Assembly: GCA_947626395.1 (NCBI GenBank)
Contig: CANQRU010000024.1
Coordinates: forward strand, 1-52,317
Source: an uncultured Lachnospiraceae bacterium
GTDB taxonomy: Bacteria > Bacillota > Clostridia > Lachnospirales > Lachnospiraceae
Length of the DNA: 52,317 nt
Direction of reading: 5' to 3'
The number at the start of each line of letters is the position of its first letter. The first letter of the stretch is position 1. A program made the translations under genes and the position numbers. Positions 45,211-52,317 of this stretch are shown piece by piece. A model generated the notes under the pieces. It was not told the DNA's origin and searched no databases. It saw only the letters and a program-made list of their open reading frames with translations.

Positions 45211-45841
45211 AAAGCTGCGACTTCAACTCTTCCACCTCCGCCTCCAGCTCCTTAAGCCGCTCCTCCATCCGGCAGCAGCGCTCCGCGGAAACCGCTTCCG
45301 GCTGGCTGGACGGAAGACGCACGCCGTCCTTCTTCACCGGGCGGGCCGGAATACCGACCGCCGTTACATTGCTCTCAAGCGGCTTCAGAAGAACCGCGTT
45401 GGCCGCGATGGTGCAGTTGTCGCCAACCTCGAAGGAACCCAGGATCTTCGCACCCGCGCCCACGGTCACATTATTGCCGAGAGTCGGATGGCGCTTGCCC
45501 TTCTGGGTCCCCACACCGCCCAGGGTCACGCCCTGGTAAATGGTGCAGTTGTCGCCAACCACCGTGGTCTCGCCGATCACCACGCCGCAGCCATGGTCGA
45601 TCAGGATCCCGTGGCCCAGCTGGGCGCCGGGATGAATCTCGATCAGCGTGAAGAACCTGGCGATCTGTGAGATCAGCCTGGCGATAAAAAACAGATGATG
45701 CTTATAAAACCAGTGGGCGAACCGGTGCCAGATCAGCGCGTGAACGCCCTGATACAGAAGAAGCACCTCCAGGGCGCTGCGCGCCGCCGGGTCACGCTCC
45801 TGCACGGCCTTGACATCGAGCCAAATATCCTTAAAAATCAT
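45200..45841 (-). CDS. cysE: Serine O-acetyltransferase
   Basis: 213 aa from the ATG at 45841 (GAGGGATTG upstream). Makes O-acetylserine for cysteine synthesis. Short helical N-terminal domain (QERDPAARSALEVLLLYQG, HRFAHWFYKHH), then left-handed beta-helix hexapeptide repeats (IEIHPGAQLGHGILIDHGCG, VVIGETTVVGDN, TLGGVGTQKGKRHPTLGNN) with the catalytic His/Asp in IDHGCG. The short form resembles the plastid/Firmicute EpsC type. An unusual C-terminal coiled coil (RMEERLKELEAEVEELKSQL) follows the barrel. The gene ends inside the last codons of the convergent recombinase. Confidence 0.93.
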   Translation of the reverse strand: MIFKDIWLDVKAVQERDPAARSALEVLLLYQGVHALIWHRFAHWFYKHHLFFIARLISQIARFFTLIEIHPGAQLGHGILIDHGCGVVIGETTVVGDNCTIYQGVTLGGVGTQKGKRHPTLGNNVTVGAGAKILGSFEVGDNCTIAANAVLLKPLESNVTAVGIPARPVKKDGVRLPSSQPEAVSAERCCRMEERLKELEAEVEELKSQLSTR

Positions 45842-45964
45842 ATTCAATCCCTCTGTTATCTGTGCGCATATTCTCTGCGACACGCCTTCCGGCTTCCCGG
45901 GATGATACCGGGAAATACAGCCGGTACCGCTCTTAAAGTCTCCGGCGTGTCCGCGCGTTTTCTT

Positions 45965-45994
45965 AGTATAGCATATTCACGGGCGGCTTGACAA
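45965..45994 (-). promoter_or_regulatory. Promoter of cysE
   Basis: Minus strand TTGTCA (45994-45989), 18 bp, TATACT (45970-45965), with a leader of ~115 nt. No T-box or S-box signature was seen in it. Confidence 0.55.
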
Positions 45995-46086
45995 GTACCT
46001 GCGGGCGAAACTCCGGCTGCGCAAAAATGGCGTTAAGACAGCGACAGGCACTGTCCTGCAGCTTTCCGCACCGCGGAATTGCCTCC

Positions 46087-46674
46087 TCAGTCGAATACCA
46101 CCGGATCTTCCAGGTACTCCGTCTTCACGACCACCACCGGATACGACGTCTCCGGAGCCGCCGGCTCGCCTTTGGCCGGTCCCTTCAGTTCCGTATTGAT
46201 GAAAATGGAATTCTCCGTCAGATACAGCTCCTCCACCGTGATGCTGTAGCCGCCGGTACTCTGCGGCCCGTACCCCACGACGATGTACAGGTTCCGGTCG
46301 TCGCTGTAGGTCAGTTTAAACGGCTGCGCCTTCTTCTGCGCGATGATATCCTGCAGTTCCTGCGGCGCGTCGCCCTCGCCGATCACCGTAAATTCCAGAT
46401 CCCGCACTTTCCCATCGTCCGTTTTATCCATGGTGCAGGCGCCAAGAAGCAGCGCCGGCAGAAGCAGGACCGCGGCCAGCAGCCGGGCCAGGCTGCAGAC
46501 GCGCCGCAGGCAGTTTCCGCGAAGCGCTGCCCTGTCAGCCCGCTTTTCCGCGCAGACATCCTTCCCGCTATCACGTTTCTCTCCGCAGCCATTCTTCCTG
46601 CTTACAAGCCTTTCTTCGCAGATTCCTTCCGCCTCCGCATAGGTACGCAATTCACTTCTATCCGGTATGTTCAT
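46087..46674 (-). CDS. PrcB-type lipoprotein with long N-terminal extension
   Basis: 195 aa. A lipobox (LLPALLLGAC) follows a hydrophobic core near residues 62-80, so the mature part should be lipid-anchored outside. The C-terminal ~110 residues resemble the PrcB protease-complex family (LQDIIAQKKAQPFKLTYSDD, then GGYSITVEELYLTENSIFI and YPVVVVKTEYLEDPVVF). The ~60 charged residues before the signal are abnormal for an exported lipoprotein. Either the true start is internal at a non-ATG codon near LRGNCLRRV, or this is a real cytoplasmic extension. The annotated ATG has a weak GAGG site. Confidence 0.75.
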   Translation of the reverse strand: MNIPDRSELRTYAEAEGICEERLVSRKNGCGEKRDSGKDVCAEKRADRAALRGNCLRRVCSLARLLAAVLLLPALLLGACTMDKTDDGKVRDLEFTVIGEGDAPQELQDIIAQKKAQPFKLTYSDDRNLYIVVGYGPQSTGGYSITVEELYLTENSIFINTELKGPAKGEPAAPETSYPVVVVKTEYLEDPVVFD

Positions 46675-46762
46675 GGTATCACAGCCTCTACTGTGTTCAT
46701 TTCTAACATACTATGCCGCGATACCCGGATAATATGAACCGCTCCGCAGCCGAATCGTTCCC

Positions 46763-48475
46763 TTACGCCCGTACCGCCCGTCCCAGCCGTCCGTTCACAA
46801 CGCGGCCGTCCTTCGCCGCGATCTCCCCGCCAATCAGCACATAATCGATTCCAACCGGCGCCAGAAGCGGCTCGGAAAATGTGGCCCGGTCCGCGATCCG
46901 TTCCGGGTCGAAGATCACGATATCCGCGTCCGCCCCCACCGACAGACGGCCCTTATTTTCCAGCCCCAGCCGTTCAGCCGGAACCGCCGTCATCCGCGCG
47001 ACCGCGTCATAAAGCCCCATCTTCCCGGTCCGCACATACGAGGCGATCAGTCTGGGAAACGCCCCCGCCGCCCGCGGATGGCCCTGTCCGTGATCCAGGA
47101 TGCCGTCGCTTCCCAGCATGACCCCCGGCGCCGTCAGCGCCATCTCGATATCCCGGCTCTTCATCACATGGGCGACCGTCAGCGCGTCCGGATCGTCCCG
47201 GCGCATTTCCCCGAAGGTCTCTTTCGTCAGGCGCTGCCCCTTATACCGGCCCCCGCACATTTCCACCGCGTCATAGCCGCACCGGTACCGCTCCATCCAG
47301 CCGTCGTCATAGGTGGTCGCGCCGATCTCCGTGCAAAACGCGTCGTAGGGATAGCAGTCGCAGGCCACATCCATGCCGCCGGCCCGCTCCGTCTCTACCA
47401 TTGCCAGAAACTCTTCCATCTGCCCGAAGCCCGCCATGCTGCCGATATGGGAAATCTGCAGGCGGACGCCCAGACGCCGCCCCAGCTCCATGAATTCCTG
47501 CGCCGACGCGAATACCTGCGCCGTGTCGTCGCGGATATGGGCGGCAAGCAGAAAACGATGCTGCCGTTTTGCCTTCGCTTCGACTGTTCCGGTCATTTCA
47601 AGCGTTTTTTCGCTTCGAAGGCTTTCACCAGCCGCTTTTTGCACTCCTTCGCACCGGGAGCCTCCAGCGGCCGACTCGCCCGATCTTTCGCACCGGGAAC
47701 CTACACCAGACACCTTTTGTGATCCTTCGCGCGGGAGGCCCTCACCGGCAGCAGCCGCGCACTCCCGCGCAGACGCCGTCATTTCCTCCAGATCCATGCC
47801 CGGCGCATAGCGGATTCCGTAGGATACGCCCAGACAGCCGCCCGCAAGCGCCTCCCGCACGCCAAGACCGATCCTCCGGATCTGCTCCGCCGAAGCCGGC
47901 GCGTATTTGTCCGTACAGCCCGCCTTCGCCCGGTAATAATTGTGTCCGGCCAGCATACCTACATTTACCGGCGCACCGTCCCGGTCCACCAGATCCAGAT
48001 ACTTCGCCGGATCGCAGGCGTTGGAACCGCAGTTGCCGCCGATCGCCGTCGTAACGCCCATGCGCAGCATGCAGGGAAAGATCGCGGTCCGCTCGTCCGA
48101 CACGATCCGGCCGTCTTCTCCCACCGGATCCTCGTGCATATGGATATCTACGAATCCGGGACACACGACGCGCCCGGCTGCGTCGATGACCATATCTGCG
48201 GCTGCATCGACGGCCGGCGATACCTTCGTTTTTGGCATCTCAACACTGTCGTTTCTTATATCGATGCCTGCGGCGGCCGACACTCTCTCCGTTTCTTCCA
48301 GCCCTACCTCGTGGCTTCTCACATCCACATGTCCTTCTGCAGCAGCCGCTGCTGTCCCCACTACTCCCGCCGCCAGGATCCGGCTGACCTTCCCGTCCTC
48401 AATCAGGATATCCTGGCGCGAACATATTTCATTCGCCGGATCGACCATGAATCCGCCTTTTATCAAAATTTTCAT
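46763..48475 (-). CDS. N-acyl-D-amino-acid deacylase / D-aminoacylase-type amidohydrolase
   Basis: 570 aa from the ATG at 48475, spaced 9 nt from GGAGG. Amidohydrolase superfamily: beta-sandwich N terminus (ILIKGGFMVDPANEI), metal-binding CPGFVDIHMHED, HIRDDT, LQISHIG and the C-terminal GSDGILDHGQGHPRAAGAF, ending in a second sandwich segment (VGADADIVIFDPERI). It releases acyl groups from N-acyl-D-amino acids or related cyclic amides; substrate unproven. Two low-complexity inserts break the frame-conserved core: residues ~37-92 (before the first metal motif) and ~242-305 (repeat-like GSRCERSGESAAGGSRCEG). Both are in frame. Confidence 0.88.
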   Translation of the reverse strand: MKILIKGGFMVDPANEICSRQDILIEDGKVSRILAAGVVGTAAAAAEGHVDVRSHEVGLEETERVSAAAGIDIRNDSVEMPKTKVSPAVDAAADMVIDAAGRVVCPGFVDIHMHEDPVGEDGRIVSDERTAIFPCMLRMGVTTAIGGNCGSNACDPAKYLDLVDRDGAPVNVGMLAGHNYYRAKAGCTDKYAPASAEQIRRIGLGVREALAGGCLGVSYGIRYAPGMDLEEMTASARECAAAAGEGLPREGSQKVSGVGSRCERSGESAAGGSRCEGVQKAAGESLRSEKTLEMTGTVEAKAKRQHRFLLAAHIRDDTAQVFASAQEFMELGRRLGVRLQISHIGSMAGFGQMEEFLAMVETERAGGMDVACDCYPYDAFCTEIGATTYDDGWMERYRCGYDAVEMCGGRYKGQRLTKETFGEMRRDDPDALTVAHVMKSRDIEMALTAPGVMLGSDGILDHGQGHPRAAGAFPRLIASYVRTGKMGLYDAVARMTAVPAERLGLENKGRLSVGADADIVIFDPERIADRATFSEPLLAPVGIDYVLIGGEIAAKDGRVVNGRLGRAVRA

Positions 48476-48556
48476 TCCGCCCATCCTCCATTCACCGACA
48501 GTGTATCACAAAAATGACCGGAGTTCCATACCCCGGTCATCTTCATACAAATATTC

Positions 48557-48832
48557 TCACTCATCCTCTTTACTGCACATCTGCAGCCGGTGCTGGTATT
48601 TCTCCCGCGTCGCCAGCCCGCCGCGGATATGCCGCTCCGACTTGTTCACATCCAGCACGATGCGGGCGGCGGCCGCCAGCGCCGGATTAATGTGCTCGAG
48701 TCTCTCCGTCACGTCCTTGTGTACTGTGGACTTGGAAATCCCGAACTTCTTCGCCGTCTGCCTCACCGTCGCATTGTGGTTTATGATGTAATTGGCAATG
48801 TCCACCGCACGCTCTTCGATATAATCCTTCAA
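48557..48832 (-). CDS. spoIIID: Stage III sporulation protein D, mother-cell DNA-binding regulator
   Basis: 91 aa, TTG start behind GGGGGACACC. Small helix-turn-helix protein: MKDYIEERAVDIANYIINHN, then ATVRQTAKKFGISKSTVHKD and the basic C-terminal helix VNKSERHIRGGLATREKY, as in B. subtilis SpoIIID. It adjusts sigma-E-dependent transcription in the mother cell. A sigma-E-type promoter lies 26-55 bp upstream of the start, matching known control in Bacillus. Monocistronic. Confidence 0.93.
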   Translation of the reverse strand: MKDYIEERAVDIANYIINHNATVRQTAKKFGISKSTVHKDVTERLEHINPALAAAARIVLDVNKSERHIRGGLATREKYQHRLQMCSKEDE

Positions 48833-48857
48833 GGTGTCCCCCGAGAATGTTTTTTAC

Positions 48858-48887
48858 ATTGTATGAGGGGGTGGGGCAGGTTATGAC
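48858..48887 (-). promoter_or_regulatory. Sigma-E-type promoter of spoIIID
   Basis: Minus strand TCATAAC (-35 region; ATA at 48884-48882), 16 bp, CATACAAT (48865-48858): a full match to the sigma-E -10. Confidence 0.75.
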
Positions 48888-48940
48888 AGCAATACCGTGA
48901 GTATATCCGCTATAATCGCTTCTCATGCAGCTCTGCGCCT

Positions 48941-49342
48941 TTATTCTTTCCGGTTATTTTCCTCCTGCGTTTCCAAAAACGTCTCATTCAGGCTTTTATA
49001 AATATTATGCACCCGCTGCACTGTCTGCACAGTTGTTCTTACGCCCTTTCCATATCTGCTTCCTTCTTCCCAGTCAGTAATCGTATCAGATAACATCTCA
49101 AGCGCATCCTGTTTATCAAATGTAAAATCCACCTCTTTCAACAAGGACAATAAATACCGTATGTCATGAGATTTATCGTATGCAATACCATTCTCCAACA
49201 AAATGGCTTTCATCAAAAATTCCAACGCCCGCTGCGTTTCGAAGCACGCCACATCTAAATAAGCATCATCCCCCGGCACCATTTTTAAGGCATTTTTCGA
49301 CTGCTCCAACATCGCAACAGACCTGCTATACATTGTGCTCAT
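48941..49342 (-). CDS. HEPN domain protein, partner of the NTase
   Basis: 133 aa from the ATG at 49342 (GGGGG 10 nt upstream); it begins inside the NTase gene (17-bp overlap), so the two are translationally coupled. Helical HEPN fold: YLDVACFETQRALEFLMKAI, LLENGIAYDKSHDIRYLLSL, WEEGSRYGKGVRTTVQT. The RX4-6H ribonuclease motif of HepT toxins is not clear here (the C-terminal helix reads QRVHNIYKSL), so RNase activity is doubtful. NTase-HEPN pairs are known as toxin-antitoxin modules. Confidence 0.8.
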   Translation of the reverse strand: MSTMYSRSVAMLEQSKNALKMVPGDDAYLDVACFETQRALEFLMKAILLENGIAYDKSHDIRYLLSLLKEVDFTFDKQDALEMLSDTITDWEEGSRYGKGVRTTVQTVQRVHNIYKSLNETFLETQEENNRKE

Positions 49343-49739
49343 ATACGACAACCCCCTTTTTTACATCCGTCTCAACAGCCGTTCCGCTCAAATAATTATA
49401 ATTCACAACATCCGCCCTGCCTTTTGTGACGCTCGATATCACTCTCCGCATATTCCCCGTAAACGGTTTCAAAACACCATCCTCATCATAACAATCATCC
49501 TTCCAGTCAATACAGATATCCAAATCACTGGTTATGTCGCAATCATAACGAATGGAACTGCCAAAAATAATGATCCTTAACACCTCCTCATCGTTTCTGG
49601 CCGCTTTCACAATTTCGCTTACCATCTTTTGCTTAATAGGGTGAATCCTATTCACCTCCTGAAAAGAATTCTTGTCCACAATACTGTTAAATCTCCAGTT
49701 TTTGTCCTTTCTTGCCGTCAGATATTCTTTTGTCGTCAC
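49326..49739 (-). CDS. Minimal nucleotidyltransferase (MNT/MntA-like)
   Basis: 137 aa, GTG start at 49739 within GGGGGTGATTCT-GTG. Pol-beta-type nucleotidyltransferase motif FGSSIRYDCDITSDLDICID (GS, then D-x-D), third carboxylate probably in GRADVVNYNY. In characterised MntA-HepT pairs the NTase AMPylates and neutralises the HEPN toxin. The gene is upstream of and overlaps the HEPN gene. The long direct repeat created by the neighbouring IS begins at the first base of this start codon. Confidence 0.85.
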   Translation of the reverse strand: MTTKEYLTARKDKNWRFNSIVDKNSFQEVNRIHPIKQKMVSEIVKAARNDEEVLRIIIFGSSIRYDCDITSDLDICIDWKDDCYDEDGVLKPFTGNMRRVISSVTKGRADVVNYNYLSGTAVETDVKKGVVVYEHNV

Positions 49740-49936
49740 AGAATCACCCCCTGATACTATCTTTTTATAACCTAACCATTTTTATCCCTATACCATAGCA
49801 GTGTCCAATTTTTCATATATTGATTTTATTATATACATTCAACCCAAGATGTTCAAGGGATACTTTAACGAGGACAAAAGTAAACGGTACGATTGACGAT
49901 ATATTTTCTTGCCATTTCTTTTGACATCTGCTATAA
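49739..49936. repeat. 198-bp direct repeat flanking the IS, left copy
   Basis: Identical by eye to 52018-52215. It abuts the left terminal inverted repeat of the IS and contains the promoter and ribosome site of the NTase-HEPN genes. Interpreted as a target-site duplication. Confidence 0.9.
49828..49856 (-). promoter_or_regulatory. Promoter of the NTase-HEPN genes (left repeat copy)
   Basis: Minus strand TTGAAC (49856-49851), 17 bp, TATAAT (49833-49828), ~90 bp before the GTG. Confidence 0.65.
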
Positions 49937-49953
49937 CCCGAGTTTGCCACTTG
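49937..49953 (+). repeat. IS left terminal inverted repeat
   Basis: CCCGAGTTTGCCACTTG, 17 bp, perfect match to the reverse of 52001-52017. Confidence 0.92.
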
Positions 49954-49960
49954 TATATGC

Positions 49961-49989
49961 GAAATGGAGCTTTCTTTCGGCTCCATTTC
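49961..49989 (-). terminator. Hairpin at the 3' side of the transposase gene
   Basis: GAAATGGAG (49961-49969) pairs with CTCCATTTC (49981-49989). It lies inside the IS, ~75 bp past the transposase stop, and may limit readthrough into the NTase genes. Confidence 0.55.
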
Positions 49990-50062
49990 CCTGTATATAT
50001 GCGGTTTTCCCGGTATTTATACGGGTTGAGATATTTTGAAAAAATGTACCTACATTTATGAC

Positions 50063-51889
50063 CTACATGAAAATCTTTGTCCCTGTCTTCAGTGACTTCA
50101 GTTCTGCCTTTCGGTACAGTTTTGCAGGGATTTTGATATCAAACGCCTTTAGGATCAACGAAAGATCGGGATCATCGATATCCATAAACCGGTACAGGTC
50201 ATCCGGAAGGGCATCTACCTTCCACTTGTTTAATGCTTTCTGAATGCGCTCCGCGCTCATGCCGACATTCCAGTAAACGTCCTCCCGGGGACTTTCCCCA
50301 AGCTCCCGGATATGTTTCTGAATGATCCTTATGAGGACCAATGCGATCATACAGATCAACAGATGTGCGTCCACATGCTCCGGTGTCCGGACATAGACCG
50401 GGCGGGTCTCCAGGTCTCCTTTCATGACCCGGAACTGATCCTCGATCTGGGTCAGGCCGTGGTATTTATCGATGACGGTCCGGGGATCCATGGTCAGTTC
50501 TGAGGTTACGATCTGGTAGTACCCCATGCTTTTCTTATATTCCGCTACCTTTGCAAAATCAATAAATCCCTTAAGGTCTGAAGAATTGATGGCTTCCCCG
50601 GTCTTTGTGTTTATGTATTCTTTTCTCATGAACTTTTTCAGGGTCTTCGCCTGGAGCGCCGTTACCCGGAAACTGGCAGGGGCTTCCTCCAGCTTCTGCA
50701 GAAAGTCAAGGAACTGCCTGTTTTCCTTCCGGCTGCGTTCCTCGAATTTCCGGCTCCAGTAAACCACCACCTGCTCCTCGATTTTCCGGCAGTTTCCATT
50801 TTCATCCTTCACGTCCCGTTTCACGACATGGGATTTATACTTGAAATCCGGGCTGACCGTAACATACCCTTCGTCATCATACGCCCATTTTTGTTCCGCT
50901 TTTGTGCTTTTCAGGAGACTTTTCGAAACAAGGTATCCGTTTCTGGCGTCCAGGAGGTGAAGGAGGTTTCCGTAATGGCAGATTCCCCGGTCAGCGACCA
51001 GGATAAAACGGGAAAGGTCCAGGCTGTCAATTGTTTTCTGCATGGCCGGGCGCAGTGTCAGGTGGTCCAGGGTGTTGCCGGGGAAAGACTCGATGGCGAT
51101 GGGGATCCCATCGTCATCCATGAACAGTCCCATCTGGACGATGGGCTGGCGGCGTTCCTCCTTGCTGACACCGAACTTCCGCAGTCCTTTTTCCAATACC
51201 GTCCCGTCGTCATTCAGGATATCCCCATCCGGCTCTTCGGTCTCAAAGAAAAAATTTGTCACATCATAGTAGACCACTTCCGGGGAGCGGCCCGCCTTTT
51301 TCACCAGGTTCGTGTTGATGCGGCGGATGATCTTATCTTTATTGCCAGCGAGGAAGGAAAGGGTGTCGTAGACGTTATCCGGATTAAAGTCATTCAGGAC
51401 AGGCTCGTAATAATCCCCGTTTTGCCGGATGGTGGCGCATTTGGAAGCGGGGTTGAGGATCCTTCCGAAGATAAGCAGCTTGGCAAAGCCGTAAACATCG
51501 TACTCCAGCTTTGTAAATCCCTTATAAGAGGAAAAGAATGTATTCAGCCCCAGTTCTTCGAGGATGCGTTCCAGGAGGAGATGGGAGAACAGCTTTGGGT
51601 GGCCGAAACAGTCAGGGCTGCCCCCGCGGATGGAAAAGCGGTAAGTTTCTGTATGGCAGTTTTCAGTGCAGAAAGGGAGGAGATCTGGGATCAGCGGGTC
51701 ACCGGCCTTGAAAGATTTTTTCAGGCGTTCGACGTAATCGGGCTGGCCGTCGTCAAAACGGTCGAGTGGGCCGATGTTTTTGATAACTTTTTTCTGGGAA
51801 ACCTTGTAGCCGGATTTGTTGGTAACGCGAACTGATTGGACAAGGCGAATATATTTATTACCATTATTCTGGACAACTTCAACGAACAT
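50063..51889 (-). CDS. tnp: IS1634 family transposase
   Basis: 608 aa. DDE transposase of the IS4 superfamily: N terminus MFVEVVQNNGNKYIRLVQSV typical of IS1634 members, first catalytic-Asp region VVYYDVTNFFFET, second in FILVADRGICHYGNLLHLLD, and the Y-(2)R-(3)E-(6)K-like region GLTQIEDQFRVMKGDLETRP. The ATG follows AGGAGGCGCC. Intact full-length frame, so the element is probably competent. It reads toward the NTase-HEPN genes. Confidence 0.93.
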   Translation of the reverse strand: MFVEVVQNNGNKYIRLVQSVRVTNKSGYKVSQKKVIKNIGPLDRFDDGQPDYVERLKKSFKAGDPLIPDLLPFCTENCHTETYRFSIRGGSPDCFGHPKLFSHLLLERILEELGLNTFFSSYKGFTKLEYDVYGFAKLLIFGRILNPASKCATIRQNGDYYEPVLNDFNPDNVYDTLSFLAGNKDKIIRRINTNLVKKAGRSPEVVYYDVTNFFFETEEPDGDILNDDGTVLEKGLRKFGVSKEERRQPIVQMGLFMDDDGIPIAIESFPGNTLDHLTLRPAMQKTIDSLDLSRFILVADRGICHYGNLLHLLDARNGYLVSKSLLKSTKAEQKWAYDDEGYVTVSPDFKYKSHVVKRDVKDENGNCRKIEEQVVVYWSRKFEERSRKENRQFLDFLQKLEEAPASFRVTALQAKTLKKFMRKEYINTKTGEAINSSDLKGFIDFAKVAEYKKSMGYYQIVTSELTMDPRTVIDKYHGLTQIEDQFRVMKGDLETRPVYVRTPEHVDAHLLICMIALVLIRIIQKHIRELGESPREDVYWNVGMSAERIQKALNKWKVDALPDDLYRFMDIDDPDLSLILKAFDIKIPAKLYRKAELKSLKTGTKIFM

Positions 51890-51916
51890 AAGGCGCCTCC
51901 TAAATACCGTCGTACC

Positions 51917-51936
51917 TATGATATAATTATATCATA
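51917..51936. repeat. Perfect 20-bp palindrome upstream of the transposase
   Basis: TATGATATAATTATATCATA reads the same on both strands and contains the -10 of the transposase promoter. It could be a binding site for transposase or a repressor. Confidence 0.6.
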
Positions 51937-51954
51937 AAGACATCAAAAAAGCAA
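51926..51954 (-). promoter_or_regulatory. Transposase promoter
   Basis: Minus strand TTGCTT (51954-51949), 17 bp, TATAAT (51931-51926), inside the IS. Confidence 0.55.
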
Positions 51955-52000
51955 GGAAAACCTTGCAAAATAAGGAAATTTTTTATTTAATAGGTTTCAG

Positions 52001-52017
52001 CAAGTGGCAAACTCGGG
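52001..52017 (-). repeat. IS right terminal inverted repeat
   Basis: CAAGTGGCAAACTCGGG, exact reverse complement of the left end. Confidence 0.92.
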
Positions 52018-52215
52018 CAGAATCACCCCCTGATACTATCTTTTTATAACCTAACCATTTTTATCCCTATACCATAGCAGTGTCCAATTTTTCATATATT
52101 GATTTTATTATATACATTCAACCCAAGATGTTCAAGGGATACTTTAACGAGGACAAAAGTAAACGGTACGATTGACGATATATTTTCTTGCCATTTCTTT
52201 TGACATCTGCTATAA
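52018..52215. repeat. 198-bp direct repeat flanking the IS, right copy
   Basis: Offset 2279 bp from the left copy; begins right after the right inverted repeat. Sequence beyond 52215 differs from that beyond 49936, which marks the original target junction. Confidence 0.9.
52107..52135 (-). promoter_or_regulatory. Duplicated host promoter now upstream of the transposase
   Basis: Same TTGAAC-17-TATAAT as at 49828-49856. In this copy it points into the IS toward the transposase gene, ~215 bp upstream of its ATG. Confidence 0.55.
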
Positions 52216-52236
52216 TCGGGTTCGGAGACAGTCAGT

Positions 52237-52317
52237 TTACTCATGATCTTTGGCCGGAGAATCTCCGGGAGATCCAGATACTTTTAACATCTCATTTTCT
52301 GCCTTGCTTTTTGCTAT
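52237..52317 (-). CDS. Possible C-terminal end of a gene entering from the right edge
   Basis: The minus strand is open from the edge (52317) to a TAA at 52239-52237, 26 codons ending KDHE. A hydrophilic tail with no recognisable motif. The frame is short, so it may be chance. If real, it is the gene upstream of the NTase-HEPN pair. Confidence 0.3.
   Translation of the reverse strand: MAKSKAENEMLKVSGSPGDSPAKDHE

Larger units (their letters stand above)
49937..52017 (-). mobile_element. IS1634-family insertion sequence with 198-bp target duplication
   Basis: 2081 bp bounded by perfect 17-bp inverted repeats CCCGAGTTTGCCACTTG (49937-49953) and its complement (52001-52017). One transposase gene, own promoter, and a terminator-like hairpin near the left end. 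The element is complete and looks recently active, because the flanking 198-bp repeats are identical by eye. The family member IS1549 is known for unusually long target duplications, which fits. Confidence 0.92.

Noticed and set aside
45842-46086. T-box or S-box riboswitch upstream of cysE
   Set aside because: No T-box sequence, specifier arrangement or SAM-aptamer core could be seen in the leader.
49739-52215. The 198-bp repeats as ends of a composite element or two LTR-like elements
   Set aside because: The IS has its own perfect 17-bp terminal inverted repeats just inside the repeats, and the left repeat carries the NTase promoter and ribosome site up to the start codon, so a target duplication explains it.

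Overview
The window looks like a chromosomal segment of a spore-forming, GC-rich member of the Clostridia, most likely Lachnospiraceae. Evidence: rpoB-rpoC of Firmicutes type, the non-mevalonate genes ispD and ispE, the sporulation genes spoIIR, spoIIID and a sipL-like coat gene, strong AGGAGG ribosome sites, and sigma-A promoters of the TTGACA-17-TATAAT type. The family assignment is inference; no rRNA is present.

Layout. 1-2.6 kb: AT-richer accessory DNA (a tandem-repeat membrane protein cut by the left edge, an orphan protein, a cell-wall-binding protein, an integrase remnant) ending at a tRNA-Ser(UGA), which looks like the edge of a decayed island. 2.8-7.2 kb: a ferredoxin-type aldo/keto reductase, then an M20 amidohydrolase / DUF5058 / partner membrane protein operon. 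7.3-11.7 kb: rnz-tsaD-ispD and a SARP/BTAD regulator. 11.7-15.9 kb: pentahaem nitrite reductase nrfA with the system II cytochrome c maturation genes resB and ccsA, preceded by a small Cys-rich membrane protein behind a Fur-like box. 16-23.7 kb: rpoC and rpoB, with a divergent membrane protein gene. 24.5-27 kb: ddl-murI-DUF1934 (cell wall precursors), divergent from spoIIR. 28-35.3 kb: a TetR-controlled RND efflux operon with an adaptor, a pump and two TolC-like proteins. 35.4-37 kb: ispE and a GntR regulator. 37.2-39.4 kb: an Amt-PII fusion with a long structured leader. 39.4-41.2 kb: a DUF4143 ATPase bracketed by two copies of a long palindrome, and a GIY-YIG protein. 41.7-45.2 kb: sipL and, divergently, two tandem tyrosine recombinases; three Spo0A-box matches at exact 10-bp spacing lie between them. 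45.2-48.9 kb: cysE, a PrcB-type lipoprotein, an N-acyl-D-amino-acid deacylase and spoIIID. 48.9-52.3 kb: an AT-rich NTase-HEPN pair whose upstream region has been split by an IS1634-type element flanked by a 198-bp direct repeat.

The most interesting points are (i) the recombinase pair with the arrangement expected of a Spo0A-activated promoter, suggesting sporulation-linked site-specific recombination; (ii) the IS with an exceptionally long target duplication that copied a host promoter to the upstream side of the transposase; (iii) the twin palindromes around the ATPase gene; (iv) the DUF5058/partner/M20 operon as a candidate uncharacterised uptake-and-hydrolysis system; and (v) an RND/TolC system in what should be a single-membrane cell. 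Motifs, repeats and spacings were read by eye; no search or alignment was run, and family names come from recognition of motifs.
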